DNA of 64,000 bases from positions 2,612,693 through 2,676,692 of the forward strand of contig NZ_AP014545.1 in the NCBI RefSeq assembly GCF_016592435.1, in the 5' to 3' direction. A model generated the notes under the pieces. That model was not told where the DNA came from. It worked only from the letters and a program-made list of their open reading frames with translations, and made no database searches. Made by a program: the position numbers and the translations under genes. The DNA is from Amphritea japonica ATCC BAA-1530 (GTDB lineage: Bacteria > Pseudomonadota > Gammaproteobacteria > Pseudomonadales > Balneatricaceae). This document shows positions 44,674 through 53,149 of this stretch, in pieces (positions within the stretch are counted from its first letter, which is position 1; every line of letters starts with the position of its first letter).

Positions 44674-44688
44674 TGTTATAATATAACA
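44674..44688. promoter_or_regulatory. Zur-type operator
   Basis: TGTTATAATATAACA is a perfect 15-base palindrome matching the proteobacterial Zur consensus GTTATA-N-TATAAC. It lies 33 bases before the DUF1826 start and 26 bases before the outer-membrane protein start, so one site can repress both divergent units when zinc is sufficient. Confidence 0.88.
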
Positions 44689-44714
44689 TAACGATAAGAT
44701 TTAGAGGTTTAAGA

Positions 44715-45827
44715 ATGAAAAGAAAAGCGTTGGCATTGGCTACGGCTGTGCTTTGCTCACAGGCAAATGTTGTTAATGCGCTTGAGGTAGGGGTAATTCT
44801 GGATGCCTATCACAAATCTGAAAACACGGCTTTAGGCGGTCGTGCTGAAGGCTTTGGTTCGAGTCACAGTGAATTAAGCCTGTCACAGGGTATTGCAGAT
44901 CTTACGACAGCACACGTGGCCCTGGTCGGAGAGTGGAATGAGCAAGATAGTGATCTGCAATTGGAAGAAGCTTACCTTCAGTCTTCAGCTCTACCGGGTG
45001 GCATGAATGTTACTGCCGGACGCTTTTTAGCAGACATTGGTTATCTTAATGCAACTCACAGTCATTCTGACAACTTCAGCGAAAGGCCTTTACTGTACAG
45101 AGCTTTTTTAGGTGGGCATTACTTTGATGATGGTGTTGGTGTTAGCTGGCTGGCCCCTACTGATCGATACTGGCGCTTGAGTGCAGGCGCGTTTACGGGT
45201 GATAAGCTTGGTGAGGAAAAATCAGAGTCAGGCATTGGTACCTGGACACTATCCACTGAGTTTGGAGATGATCTCGGTAACAATGCAAGCTGGCAGATGG
45301 GAGCAAGCTATCTGCGTAACAACACTCAGTCTTCAGATCACCATGAAGATGAAGACGACCACGAAGAACACGACCATGCAGGCCACAGTCATGGAGCTGA
45401 ATATCAAGGGAAAAATCTCTACTTAACAGATCTGGTATGGAAGTGGGCACCGCAGGGAAATAATCGTCAACAGCAAGTTAAGCTAGCGGCTGAGTATGCT
45501 TATGTTGATGACGTATATGGGGCAGAAGTTGACCATTATGATGGCTGGTACCTGTCAGGGGTATATCAGTTTGATGAAAACTGGTCGGCGGGTATTCGCC
45601 AGGGCCGTGTAAATCTGGCAGAAGAACATGAGCACGCAGGTGAGCATGAATGGGAAGAAACCAGGTTAACTGAAACAAGTGTAATGTTGAGTTGGGCGCC
45701 TACTCATACTCAACGACTGCGTCTGGAATACAAACATCAGGACGCTGATCATATGGAAGGGGCTGATAACGCGATTACAGTTCATTATCAGATTGGATTT
45801 GGTGCACATGCTGCGCATGGTTTCTAA
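44715..45827 (+). CDS. His-rich outer-membrane protein, predicted zinc uptake
   Basis: 370 residues. A signal peptide (AVLCSQANVVNA) is followed by a porin-like beta pattern with alternating hydrophobic strands and a C-terminal aromatic residue (final GF). A loop near residue 213 is packed with metal-binding residues (HHEDEDDHEEHDHAGHSHG), and a second His/Glu patch (EEHEHAGEHEWEE) comes near 303. No TonB box or plug domain is seen. AGAGG precedes the ATG. The Zur palindrome upstream and the zinc-binding protein downstream support a role as a zinc-selective porin. Confidence 0.82.
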   Translation: MKRKALALATAVLCSQANVVNALEVGVILDAYHKSENTALGGRAEGFGSSHSELSLSQGIADLTTAHVALVGEWNEQDSDLQLEEAYLQSSALPGGMNVTAGRFLADIGYLNATHSHSDNFSERPLLYRAFLGGHYFDDGVGVSWLAPTDRYWRLSAGAFTGDKLGEEKSESGIGTWTLSTEFGDDLGNNASWQMGASYLRNNTQSSDHHEDEDDHEEHDHAGHSHGAEYQGKNLYLTDLVWKWAPQGNNRQQQVKLAAEYAYVDDVYGAEVDHYDGWYLSGVYQFDENWSAGIRQGRVNLAEEHEHAGEHEWEETRLTETSVMLSWAPTHTQRLRLEYKHQDADHMEGADNAITVHYQIGFGAHAAHGF

Positions 45828-46704
45828 GTTATTGGCTTTTAGCTTGCTTGCGCTGGTTAATACCGCGCAAGCAATAACCATTTTTACCTGCGAGCCAGAG
45901 TGGGCTGCGCTAAGTATGGAATTAGCGCCTGGCGCTAAAGTCTTTAGTGCTACTCATGTCTATCAGGATCCTCACTATATTGAAGCGCGCCCCAGCTTGA
46001 TCTCAAAGATAGCTAAAGCAGATTTAGTTATCTGTAGTGGGGCCGGCCTGGAGTCAGGCTGGCTTCCCGCATTACAAAAGCGCGCGGCTAACCGGAAGGT
46101 AGTGAATGGTGCAGACGGCATGCTCTATCTGTCTCAATTTATTAAAACAATAGAGAAACATAAAACTAAATTCTTTAGCACTGAACATGTGCACCCTGCA
46201 GGTAATCCACATTTCCATTTAGATCCTGATCGGGTATCAAAACTGGCCCCGGTGATAAGCCAGCGTTTACAAATCATTGATTCGGGTTCTCGCCTGATAT
46301 ATCAGCAGGCTTTGGCAAAATGGCAAAAGAACTGGCAGCAGTCGCTGCAACAGTGGCAACAGCAAGCAGCGCAGCTAAAAGGCCAGCCTGTTGTTGTGCA
46401 ACATACAAGCTTTAGTTATCTGATTAACTGGATAGGCATGGATGCTATTGCCGATTTGGAACCAGAACCTGGTGTGCCACCCACAATGGCGCATGCACAA
46501 TCCCTGATTGCCGATGCCCGCCAGGAACAGCCGGTTGCTATCCTCACAAATTGGTACCAAAACGATCGAGCAGCCAGATGGATGTCTGATAAGACAGGAG
46601 TGAAACACCTGAATCTGCCTGCGACAGTTGATCTGAAAGGAGATATCAACAATCTTCAGCGTTTATTCGATCACCTTCTTGCTCAACTTCAGGAAGCTCA
46701 GTAG
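45808..46704 (+). CDS. Zinc ABC transporter substrate-binding protein (ZnuA-like)
   Basis: 298 residues from the ATG inside the end of the previous gene; an ATG 3 codons later or a TTG 5 codons earlier are alternatives. The signal peptide ends NTAQA. The cluster-9 binding-protein motifs are DPHYIEARPS and EHVHPAGNPHFHLDP, with zinc-ligand His near residues 56, 129, 135 and 137. The acidic-His loop of typical ZnuA is missing. The permease gene overlaps its stop. Confidence 0.88.
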   Translation: MLRMVSKLLAFSLLALVNTAQAITIFTCEPEWAALSMELAPGAKVFSATHVYQDPHYIEARPSLISKIAKADLVICSGAGLESGWLPALQKRAANRKVVNGADGMLYLSQFIKTIEKHKTKFFSTEHVHPAGNPHFHLDPDRVSKLAPVISQRLQIIDSGSRLIYQQALAKWQKNWQQSLQQWQQQAAQLKGQPVVVQHTSFSYLINWIGMDAIADLEPEPGVPPTMAHAQSLIADARQEQPVAILTNWYQNDRAARWMSDKTGVKHLNLPATVDLKGDINNLQRLFDHLLAQLQEAQ

Positions 46705-47477
46705 TGCAACTACTCGAGATTGGATTACCCGTATTAGTTGCTGGTTTATTAATATTGGCCAGCCATATTCCGTTGGGCTATCAAGTACTCAAGCGAGGCA
46801 TTGTTTTTATAGATCTCGCAATTGCGCAAGTGGCTGCATTAGGGACAGTATTAGCCAGTCAGATGCTCAGGCACAACGGTGATCAGTGGCTCCTACAGGG
46901 CATGGCAATAGTGTTTGCTTTATTAGCTGTCGGATTGGTCGCCTGGATCAATAAGAACTTTCCAGAATGGCGTGAGGCATTTATCGGTTTACTATATGTA
47001 ACCGCTGCTTCTGTATTGGTATTGCTGGTAGCCGGACAACCCAGGGGCGGACAGCTATTAACCAGCACATTAAGTGGAGACATTCTCTGGTTGAACTGGC
47101 AAGACCTTATTCTGCTCGCGCTGGTTGCAGTATTTGTTCAGCTACTTGCTCATGTATGGCCTGGAAAACTGGAGCGATTTTTCTATCTGATTTTTGCGGT
47201 CACAATTACCCTTTCTGTTGTTAAAGCTGGAATCTACCTGGTGTTTGTTTGCCTGATAGCTCCGGCTCTGGCCTCTATTGTGCACAACAGATCCAAAGTC
47301 TGGTCATACGTCGTTGGCGGCACAGGTTTCATTGCTGGTTTAAGCATCGCGTGGCATTACGATCTACCCGCAGCGGCTTGTATTGTGGTCAGTGTTATTT
47401 TGTCGCTGATTGTCGCGCTAGGTATACAACGGCAGTTTGGTCGAACAGATTCTGCTATTCAGAAACCATGCGAATAA
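46704..47477 (+). CDS. Metal ABC transporter permease (ZnuB-like)
   Basis: 257 residues from GTG, sharing one base with the upstream stop. It has about seven to eight membrane segments of the ABC-3 family (GIVFIDLAIAQVAALGTVLA, AFIGLLYVTAASVLVLL). No ATPase gene follows: the next sequence is a terminator. The ATP-binding subunit must come from elsewhere in the genome. Confidence 0.87.
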   Translation: MQLLEIGLPVLVAGLLILASHIPLGYQVLKRGIVFIDLAIAQVAALGTVLASQMLRHNGDQWLLQGMAIVFALLAVGLVAWINKNFPEWREAFIGLLYVTAASVLVLLVAGQPRGGQLLTSTLSGDILWLNWQDLILLALVAVFVQLLAHVWPGKLERFFYLIFAVTITLSVVKAGIYLVFVCLIAPALASIVHNRSKVWSYVVGGTGFIAGLSIAWHYDLPAAACIVVSVILSLIVALGIQRQFGRTDSAIQKPCE

Positions 47478-47483
47478 ACTATA

Positions 47484-47518
47484 AAAAAAGGCCGATGCGT
47501 TAAGCATCAGCCTTTTTA
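47484..47518. terminator. Bidirectional terminator between zinc and TRAP 2 operons
   Basis: Stem GGCCGATGC/GCATCAGCC (one mismatch), loop GTTAA, A-run left and T-run right; it closes the zinc operon and the opposing TRAP 2 operon. Confidence 0.88.
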
Positions 47519-47566
47519 TCCTCTGGTAAATATTCACACAAAAGGCGAATAGCTTGCCCTGATGCT

Positions 47567-48865
47567 TTACATCAACCCAAGTAGCCGAGGGAAGAAGAGC
47601 GATAGCTCCGGTACTAAACTGGTAACCGCCATTACCGGCAATCCAACAAAGGCCATTAAACCGAGTGCAGGCAATACCGCTTTATGAATGGGCACCTGCC
47701 CGATACGACACGCCATATAGAGAATCGGCGCTACCGGTGGGCTGTTAGCCCCGATCACCACCGAGCAGGCAACGATAGATGCGAAATGTATCGGATCGAC
47801 TCCGCTGGCGACCATCAACGGCATAAACAGTGGCGCAACCACTACGGTTACAGATACATCATCCATAATCATGCCGGCGATAATCAGAAAGATATTCACC
47901 GCGATCAGAATCTTAAGCGGGTCTTGGACCAGGTCAGTAATAACCTCTGTCAGTTCCTGGGGAATCCGCTCGGATGCCAGGATCCGACCAATCATGAAGC
48001 TAAATAGCAGGATAAGAATCACCGTGCCAGTCGTTTCAGCAGCCGCAATCACACTGCTGCTTAAGCGTTTAATTGTCAGATCCCGATAGACAAAAAAGCC
48101 TATCACTATTGCCATAAACGCCGCTATCGCAGCCGCTTCAGTCGGTGTACAAACACCGCCGTAGATCCCTCCCAGAATAATTACCGGAAGTGATAATGCT
48201 GGTAAAGCACGAAACGCGGCAGAGCCTTTTGATGGCAGACTTTCCAAACCATCCTGAGCCCCGGCAGCTACCTCTTGAAACAAGCGTCCTACACTAAAAC
48301 GGTTCGCTGCGATCAAGCCTGCAATCAGTAATAGAGCGGGGCCAATAGAGGCCGCAAAACAGGCCGCTACCGATTGTCTTGTCACTACCGCAAACAGAAT
48401 CATGGTTATCGAAGGTGGAATCAGAATACCCAAGAGGGAAGAGATCCCCAGGAGTGCCGAAGAATACCCTCGCGGATAGCCACGTTTCTCCAAGGGCCCC
48501 ACCATGATGGTTCCAATCGACGCAACAGCCGCAGTAGCGGTACCCGCAATCGCCCCGAAGATACCGGAAGCCAGCACCATCGAAGCGCCCATACCACCCT
48601 TGCGTTTACCTACCAAAACTTCGATAAAGTTAACCAGCCTGAGTGCGATACCCCCACTCTGCATCAGGTAGCCGGTCAGCACAAACAGTGGCAACGCAAT
48701 CAGGATGACTGAATCTATAGATCGATAGCCCTGCAGCATCAGGGTATTAAAGTTAGCATCATAAGCGAACGTCAGATACGCCAGTACACCGGCAAAAGAC
48801 CAGGCGACCGGCACCCCTACAATCATCAGGAATAATAATATTCCTACTGCTATTAAACCTTCCAT
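47567..48865 (-). CDS. TRAP transporter large permease (DctM family), system 2
   Basis: 432 residues with 12 membrane segments; family motifs are GIFGAIAGTATAAVASIGTI, LLGILIPPSITM and GGIYGGVCTPTEAAAIAAF. The start shares one base with the DctQ stop. It drives sodium-coupled uptake with the binding protein encoded upstream. Confidence 0.95.
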   Translation of the reverse strand: MEGLIAVGILLFLMIVGVPVAWSFAGVLAYLTFAYDANFNTLMLQGYRSIDSVILIALPLFVLTGYLMQSGGIALRLVNFIEVLVGKRKGGMGASMVLASGIFGAIAGTATAAVASIGTIMVGPLEKRGYPRGYSSALLGISSLLGILIPPSITMILFAVVTRQSVAACFAASIGPALLLIAGLIAANRFSVGRLFQEVAAGAQDGLESLPSKGSAAFRALPALSLPVIILGGIYGGVCTPTEAAAIAAFMAIVIGFFVYRDLTIKRLSSSVIAAAETTGTVILILLFSFMIGRILASERIPQELTEVITDLVQDPLKILIAVNIFLIIAGMIMDDVSVTVVVAPLFMPLMVASGVDPIHFASIVACSVVIGANSPPVAPILYMACRIGQVPIHKAVLPALGLMAFVGLPVMAVTSLVPELSLFFPRLLGLM

Positions 48866-49401
48866 CAGCGAATGTCCTGCTGGTTTGATTCAGCGATGAT
48901 AACCGGCTCTGGATGATAGCCAATTACACATTGAATAAAGTCTCTCAGGGCATACAGAGAGCAGCCCACACTGGCGAACATGATCGCGCTCTGAGGTATC
49001 CACAGAGGAATAGATAAACCCGGGGTATGTTGCGGTCGGCGCAGCCCCCAGGCCAGCATCCGATAAGAGAGGTAAACGAAGAAGCCGGTAATCACCAGTG
49101 TCACCAGTGAAATGAAACATTGATGCATCCGTCGAATCTGTCGATCACGAATACTGGTCTGAAGAAAATCAACCACCAGATGTTCACGCTTACGACTGGC
49201 AATAAGGCTTCCCACCATATACAGCCACATGCCGAACAGCATAATCAGTTCCAGCAAGCCAATAATGGACCAACCAAAGATATAACGGGCCACGACCAGG
49301 AACAGCATCAGGCCCACCAGGGCAAGACTACTGATCAAAGCGATTGCATTGAGCAACCAACTGACCTTCAGGTCCAGCCCGATAAAGAAACGCACAATCA
49401 T
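48865..49401 (-). CDS. TRAP transporter small permease (DctQ family), system 2
   Basis: 178 residues, four membrane segments; IIGLLELIMLFGMWLYMVGS and the charged pair RKREHLVVDFL are DctQ-like. It is separated from the binding-protein gene by a terminator-like hairpin that should lower its expression relative to the receptor. Confidence 0.92.
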   Translation of the reverse strand: MIVRFFIGLDLKVSWLLNAIALISSLALVGLMLFLVVARYIFGWSIIGLLELIMLFGMWLYMVGSLIASRKREHLVVDFLQTSIRDRQIRRMHQCFISLVTLVITGFFVYLSYRMLAWGLRRPQHTPGLSIPLWIPQSAIMFASVGCSLYALRDFIQCVIGYHPEPVIIAESNQQDIR

Positions 49402-49419
49402 GGCATTACCTCAGAAAGC

Positions 49420-49450
49420 AAAAACGGCGGTACAATTTCTGTACCGCCGT
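49420..49450 (-). terminator. Hairpin between TRAP 2 receptor and small permease
   Basis: A perfect 10-base-pair stem ACGGCGGTAC/GTACCGCCGT with a 7-base loop, followed on the minus strand by four T. It is probably a partial terminator giving excess binding protein. Confidence 0.82.
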
Positions 49451-49466
49451 CTGGGGCTAAAAAGCG

Positions 49467-50504
49467 TTACAACTTAGTTGCGTTCGCCCGGATAGTATCC
49501 ATAATTTCAGAGCCAATTTCCTGATCCATCAGTGGCCATACTTTCTCACGGGCAGCCCGGGCAAATTCTTTTATCTGCTCATCGGACAACTCAAAGTATT
49601 TCATCCCCGCTTTCTCAGCTTCTGCAACGTAATGCTGATCTTGCTTTTGAGCATCTTTAAACTGGGTCATCATCACTTCGTTCGCCGCATCAGCTACAAT
49701 TTTCTGCTGCTCTTCATTCAGCTCATCGAAAGATTCCTGATTCATACTCAGAACACCTGTCATAAAGAAGTGCTTAGAGCGAACGTAATAATCAAGCAGG
49801 TCCCGGAAGTATTCGTAATCCCAGTAGATAACATTACCCGCTTCTCCATCTACAACACCGGTCTGTAGTGAGGTATACACTTCACCCCAGTCGATTGCCG
49901 CTGTCTGGTAACCCAGGGCCTGCATAGTCTGCGGTGCAGGGAATACAGTCATGGTACGGACTTTAAGGCCATCTGCTTCTGCAATATTCGTGGCGTATTT
50001 ACCTTTAGTTGCTACACCGTTAAAACCTTCAGGCCAGGGGCCAAAGAATTTCAGGCCGATATCGGAATAGATTCCACCCAGCATGTTATTAACCCAGCCA
50101 CCCGGGCTATACGCTTTAATCGCTTCATCCCAGGTCAGCGTCATATAAGGGGTGTAGATAACGCCGATACGCTTATCATAAGAGGTCATTGGCCAGTTGA
50201 GCATCACGTCAACATCGCCCGCCACATGCAGATCGAATACTTCGTTCTGGCTGCCCAGTTCATTCTGGTAAAAAACCTTAACGTCAATATCACCCTTTGA
50301 GTTGCTCTCAATCAACTCAGCCCAGCGTTCCAGAGTATCTCCAGCGGGCGAACCTTTTGCACCAGAATCGGTTGCCATTTTCAACGTAGCAGCCTGTGCA
50401 GAACCTGCCATCAGTACACCTGTCGCCACCAAACCGGTCAACAAAGAACGAATTCCTCTTCTGCTAAAAGTAGTACTGCTGATTGGGTTATTTTTTATAG
50501 TCAT
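49467..50504 (-). CDS. TRAP transporter substrate-binding protein (DctP family), system 2
   Basis: 345 residues. The long signal peptide has a SRRGIRSLL motif before the hydrophobic core (GLVATGVLMAGSAQA), which allows Tat export. DctP features are GLKVRTMTVFPAPQTMQALG, DWGEVYTSLQTGVVDGEAGN and VYWDYEYFRDLL-like ligand region. The substrate is unknown. A 12-mer also present upstream of fdhA lies 272 bases upstream. Confidence 0.94.
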   Translation of the reverse strand: MTIKNNPISSTTFSRRGIRSLLTGLVATGVLMAGSAQAATLKMATDSGAKGSPAGDTLERWAELIESNSKGDIDVKVFYQNELGSQNEVFDLHVAGDVDVMLNWPMTSYDKRIGVIYTPYMTLTWDEAIKAYSPGGWVNNMLGGIYSDIGLKFFGPWPEGFNGVATKGKYATNIAEADGLKVRTMTVFPAPQTMQALGYQTAAIDWGEVYTSLQTGVVDGEAGNVIYWDYEYFRDLLDYYVRSKHFFMTGVLSMNQESFDELNEEQQKIVADAANEVMMTQFKDAQKQDQHYVAEAEKAGMKYFELSDEQIKEFARAAREKVWPLMDQEIGSEIMDTIRANATKL

Positions 50505-50775
50505 GTAAATACTCGCCGTTGTTATTATTTGTCAAAGAGTCACTGCATGACGCAGTAGAATCCGCTGTAACTTCCCGGGAGCACATAGATACCAGCAATT
50601 AAGATTAGCGGTCAAACAACGACAATACAGATTTTAATTTCACAAAACTTATTATAAGCAGTTAAAAATCTTGCACTTAACAATTAAGCATTACTTATTT
50701 TTCACACAATTAATGTATGGTAATTTGTTTCACTTATGCGTCTTCTCTAGCCGCTTCGCAAACAGATAGATGAAG

Positions 50776-50787
50776 TGTCGTTTCTGA
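50776..50787 (+). promoter_or_regulatory. TGTCGTTTCTGA motif upstream of TRAP 2
   Basis: Identical to the 12-mer at 55517-55528 before fdhA. A CGGACA follows 12 bases later here and 18 bases later at fdhA. Candidate half-site for the GbdR-like regulator. Confidence 0.35.
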
Positions 50788-50978
50788 AATGGTCGGGGGC
50801 GGACATCAGCAAATATAAAGTTATGAGTATCGACCCTTCAAATCACTCTCGTCGATAGATGGAGTAAAAACGACTGGCCGCAGTAGATGAAATAGTTGAT
50901 TTGTATCAAGAAAAACCAATCCGGATTATAAAATTTAGATTTTGGATAAGGCTGGCTTTCAATTGCTGCTTACTGATT

Positions 50979-51082
50979 CGCTTTGCTCGAATAGCCAGAA
51001 CGACTCGCTTCGCGAGAGTTACTAGAACATCGTTGCTCGATTCGCTAGACACGGCTTCGCCGCTTGCCAGGAGCTAGAAAAA
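50979..51082 (+). repeat. Hairpin-cassette repeat, copy 7 (multiple stems)
   Basis: Successive units: TAGCCAGAAC, stem CTCGC-TTC-GCGAG, AGTTACTAGAAC, then ATTCGCTAGAC, stem CGGC-TTC-GCCG, CTTGCCAGGAGCTAG. It is the most extended copy, with at least two stems unlike those of any other copy. Confidence 0.75.
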
Positions 51083-51112
51083 AATAAGGAGCCTGAAGGC
51101 TCCTATTAGTTT
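51083..51112 (-). terminator. Terminator, probably of the SDR gene
   Basis: Stem AGGAGCC/GGCTCCT with loop TGAA; on the minus strand it is followed by TTATTTTTTT. It lies 225 bases after the SDR stop, with repeats between. Confidence 0.75.
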
Positions 51113-51149
51113 TAAGAACTGACCTAACTCAGATTAATTAAGATAGCAG

Positions 51150-51202
51150 AGAGGCACATCCTCGTGCCGATGAATAATCGCGACGAAGGCGTCACTCCCA
51201 CA
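51150..51202. repeat. REP-like sequence
   Basis: A hairpin GGCAC-ATCCT-GTGCC type segment at 51152-51169 is followed by TCGCGACGAAGGCGTCACTC then CCACA, which is the inverse of the TGTRGGAGYGACGCC-type REP seen at 21720. A third partial match, CAGCTCCTACAT, is at 53019. Confidence 0.6.
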
Positions 51203-51260
51203 TAAAGCTAAAACCTTATCAAAACCATCTTACAGAGCTGATTTTCACCTAACCTAATAA

Positions 51261-51333
51261 AGAAGGTTTTGTCGAGCTACGAGCTACGAGCTAGTCACAT
51301 TTTTTTGTGACGTTCGAACAACGAGTAACGGCT
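51261..51333 (-). repeat. Hairpin-cassette repeat, copy 8
   Basis: Minus strand, immediately after the SDR stop: GAGCCGTTACTCGTTGTTCG, AAC, hairpin GTCAC-AAAAAAAT-GTGAC, TAGCTCG repeated three times with one-letter changes, then ACAAAACCTTCTTTATTAGG. Same stem as copies 1 and 4, different loop. Confidence 0.75.
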
Positions 51334-51335
51334 CT

Positions 51336-52001
51336 TCACCAGGGTAAAATATCACCATTCGAATGCCAGAACGTGCCACTACTTTCCAGTGTCAGTTCAT
51401 CTATACGCTGTGTAAGCCGTTCTGCAGCCTGATCTGGGGTGATATCTCCATGACCACCGATCATCTCTGTACCGACCAGTCCTGGGTGTAGAATGGCGAC
51501 AGCAATACCTTGAGGCTTGAGATCATGAGCCAAAGAGACACCGGCTATATTCAGTGCAGATTTAGACATGCGATAACCATAACGCCCACCGCTGGTGTTA
51601 TCAGTTACTGACCCCATCCGGCTCGTAATCAACGCCACTTTTGCATTCGCCGCCAGACCATCCATTAAGGCCTCTGTCACCAGCAAAGGCGCCAGTGCAT
51701 TGGTTTCAAATTGCTGACGAATCGAATCAGGGTCGATATCCCCCAGTACTTCACTACGCAGGATACCGGCGTTATTAATCAGTAAATCAATGCTGACATT
51801 TTCCAGCACCGAACGCATACGCTCTAGCCCCTGTGACTGGGTTACATTAACGCCGTCGATAATATGTACACCGAGCGACGTAAGTTCCTCAGAGGCACTT
51901 CTGCACACCGCATAAACTTCATACCCACGCGACTGATACAAACGACAAAAAGACAGACCAATACCCCGGCTTGCGCCAGTAACAACAACCGTTTGAGACA
52001 T
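51336..52001 (-). CDS. Short-chain dehydrogenase (C-factor-like SDR)
   Basis: 221 residues. Rossmann motif VTGASRGIGLSFCRLY, NNAG in LLINNAGIL, catalytic Ser in LITSRMGSVTDN and YGYRMSKSALN with Tyr and Lys. It is probably a cytoplasmic NAD(P)-dependent carbonyl reductase. It stands alone, with no obvious partner. Confidence 0.92.
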   Translation of the reverse strand: MSQTVVVTGASRGIGLSFCRLYQSRGYEVYAVCRSASEELTSLGVHIIDGVNVTQSQGLERMRSVLENVSIDLLINNAGILRSEVLGDIDPDSIRQQFETNALAPLLVTEALMDGLAANAKVALITSRMGSVTDNTSGGRYGYRMSKSALNIAGVSLAHDLKPQGIAVAILHPGLVGTEMIGGHGDITPDQAAERLTQRIDELTLESSGTFWHSNGDILPW

Positions 52002-52070
52002 GAATGAGTGCCTATAGAATAATAATTAAGTTATCAGTATAGATGGGGGAAATGAAAGCTATTTCAAGAG

Positions 52071-52271
52071 TTAACTGATGTACACAATCAGACAACCTAT
52101 CGCAAGAGCAATAAACGGTCCTCTCATCTCATCCTCATATATTGCAAAAATTCCTTGCGATATTGGTGGAAATAAAAAGTTAAGAAGACAACACAACGTA
52201 GATACCTGAATTCCTTTTGCAACAGACCAGACCCATGCAACAAAAACAATCAAAACTCCAAAAAAATCCAT
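52071..52271 (-). CDS. Small unknown membrane protein
   Basis: 66 residues with two hydrophobic segments (FGVLIVFVAWVWSVAKGIQV and GPFIALAIGCLIVYIS) and a short polar loop. AGGAG lies 10 bases before the ATG. Family not recognised. It follows the 118-residue gene on the same strand. Confidence 0.5.
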   Translation of the reverse strand: MDFFGVLIVFVAWVWSVAKGIQVSTLCCLLNFLFPPISQGIFAIYEDEMRGPFIALAIGCLIVYIS

Positions 52272-52327
52272 TTATAAAACTCTCCTGTTACATAGGGCTG
52301 TAACTATCTTCACCCAATGAAAAAACG

Positions 52328-52684
52328 CTACTCAATACCTACGCAGCTGATAAACTCTTTGACTGTATCTGTCACCTGCACTTTTTCAGAAAACACGGCT
52401 GGAGCATTACCAAACACCTGGTCTTCGCAGCGCCCTTTAGAATGACTATACTTGTCCATGCAAGAGCTGACAGTTGATAAACCTGTTGTCTGAAACGTAA
52501 CGTCATTACACAAAAACTGAGCCAATAAATTAGCTTTATTTTTAACGTCATCCACTGAAACTACACTGGTATCCGCTTTATTAAGTAAGTTTCCGTAGCT
52601 GGTAGTATCAATATCTTCACTTTGATTCATCATGACCAGATAAACCCCTCCCGCAAAGAGAGCCATCAATAGTATTTCTTTCAT
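52328..52684 (-). CDS. Unknown membrane-anchored protein
   Basis: 118 residues. An N-terminal hydrophobic segment (ILLMALFAGGVYLVMM) is followed by a soluble domain with four Cys (FLCNDV, SSCMDKY, GRCEDQ, ISCVGIE), suggesting two disulfides in the periplasm. CAGGGAAG precedes the ATG. Family not recognised. Confidence 0.6.
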   Translation of the reverse strand: MKEILLMALFAGGVYLVMMNQSEDIDTTSYGNLLNKADTSVVSVDDVKNKANLLAQFLCNDVTFQTTGLSTVSSCMDKYSHSKGRCEDQVFGNAPAVFSEKVQVTDTVKEFISCVGIE

Positions 52685-53069
52685 CAGTACTTCCCTGTGA
52701 TCCGCACCGTTATTTGTTTTATATAAAAACAGATGAAAACTGACAAACGAACGATTACCAGGATATCTCCCATTAATGTTCGCTATTTAGATTTGAGAAA
52801 AGCTTTGAAGTCGCCGCTGATTCTCGTCCCTGAAAATGAGCAAGCTCATTTGATCAATTGCGCGGATTAACCTGCGCTACACCTGAGGTGTAAATATGCC
52901 TAATACATCAGGCAGATACAACTCAAAAAGAAGCAATCACTCAGAGCTTCAGCTATAACGCCTTGAAATAGTATATCATCGTGACTCTTTCGCCGCTGGT
53001 ACCCAGAAGGCATGCTAAAGCAGCTCCTACATAAAACGTAGCCCTTCTTACAAAGCTCGTTTTCACCCT
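52685..53069. other. Intergenic region with an isolated palindrome
   Basis: No gene seen. AAATGAGC-AA-GCTCATTT (52834-52851) is an 8-base-arm hairpin without a T-run. A REP fragment lies at 53010-53030. Confidence 0.4.
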
Positions 53070-53149
53070 GTCAATAAAGAAAGACTTTCCTAGCCACCAG
53101 CAAGCGGCAAAGCCTCGTCTAGCACGTCGCGCAGCGACGTTCTGGCAAC
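53070..53149 (-). repeat. Hairpin-cassette repeat, copy 9 (two stems)
   Basis: Minus strand, starting at the base after the stop codon of the phospholipase-like gene: GTTGCCAGAAC, stem GTCGC-TGC-GCGAC, GTGCTAGAC, stem GAGGC-TTT-GCCGC (imperfect), TTGCTGGTGGCTAGGAAAG. It continues into the tail CTTTCTTTATTGACAGGG to TTTGTAAGAAGG. Confidence 0.8.

Larger units (their letters stand above)
50505..51335. other. Long intergenic region between TRAP 2 and the SDR gene
   Basis: 831 bases without a credible gene. In order it holds an AT-rich TRAP 2 promoter region (50505-50760), the TGTCG motif, hairpin-cassette copy 7, a minus-strand terminator, a REP-like sequence with hairpin (51150-51202) and hairpin-cassette copy 8. 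Confidence 0.6.

Noticed and set aside
44715-45827. TonB-dependent receptor
   Set aside because: Too short, no plug domain or TonB box seen; a porin-like barrel fits better.
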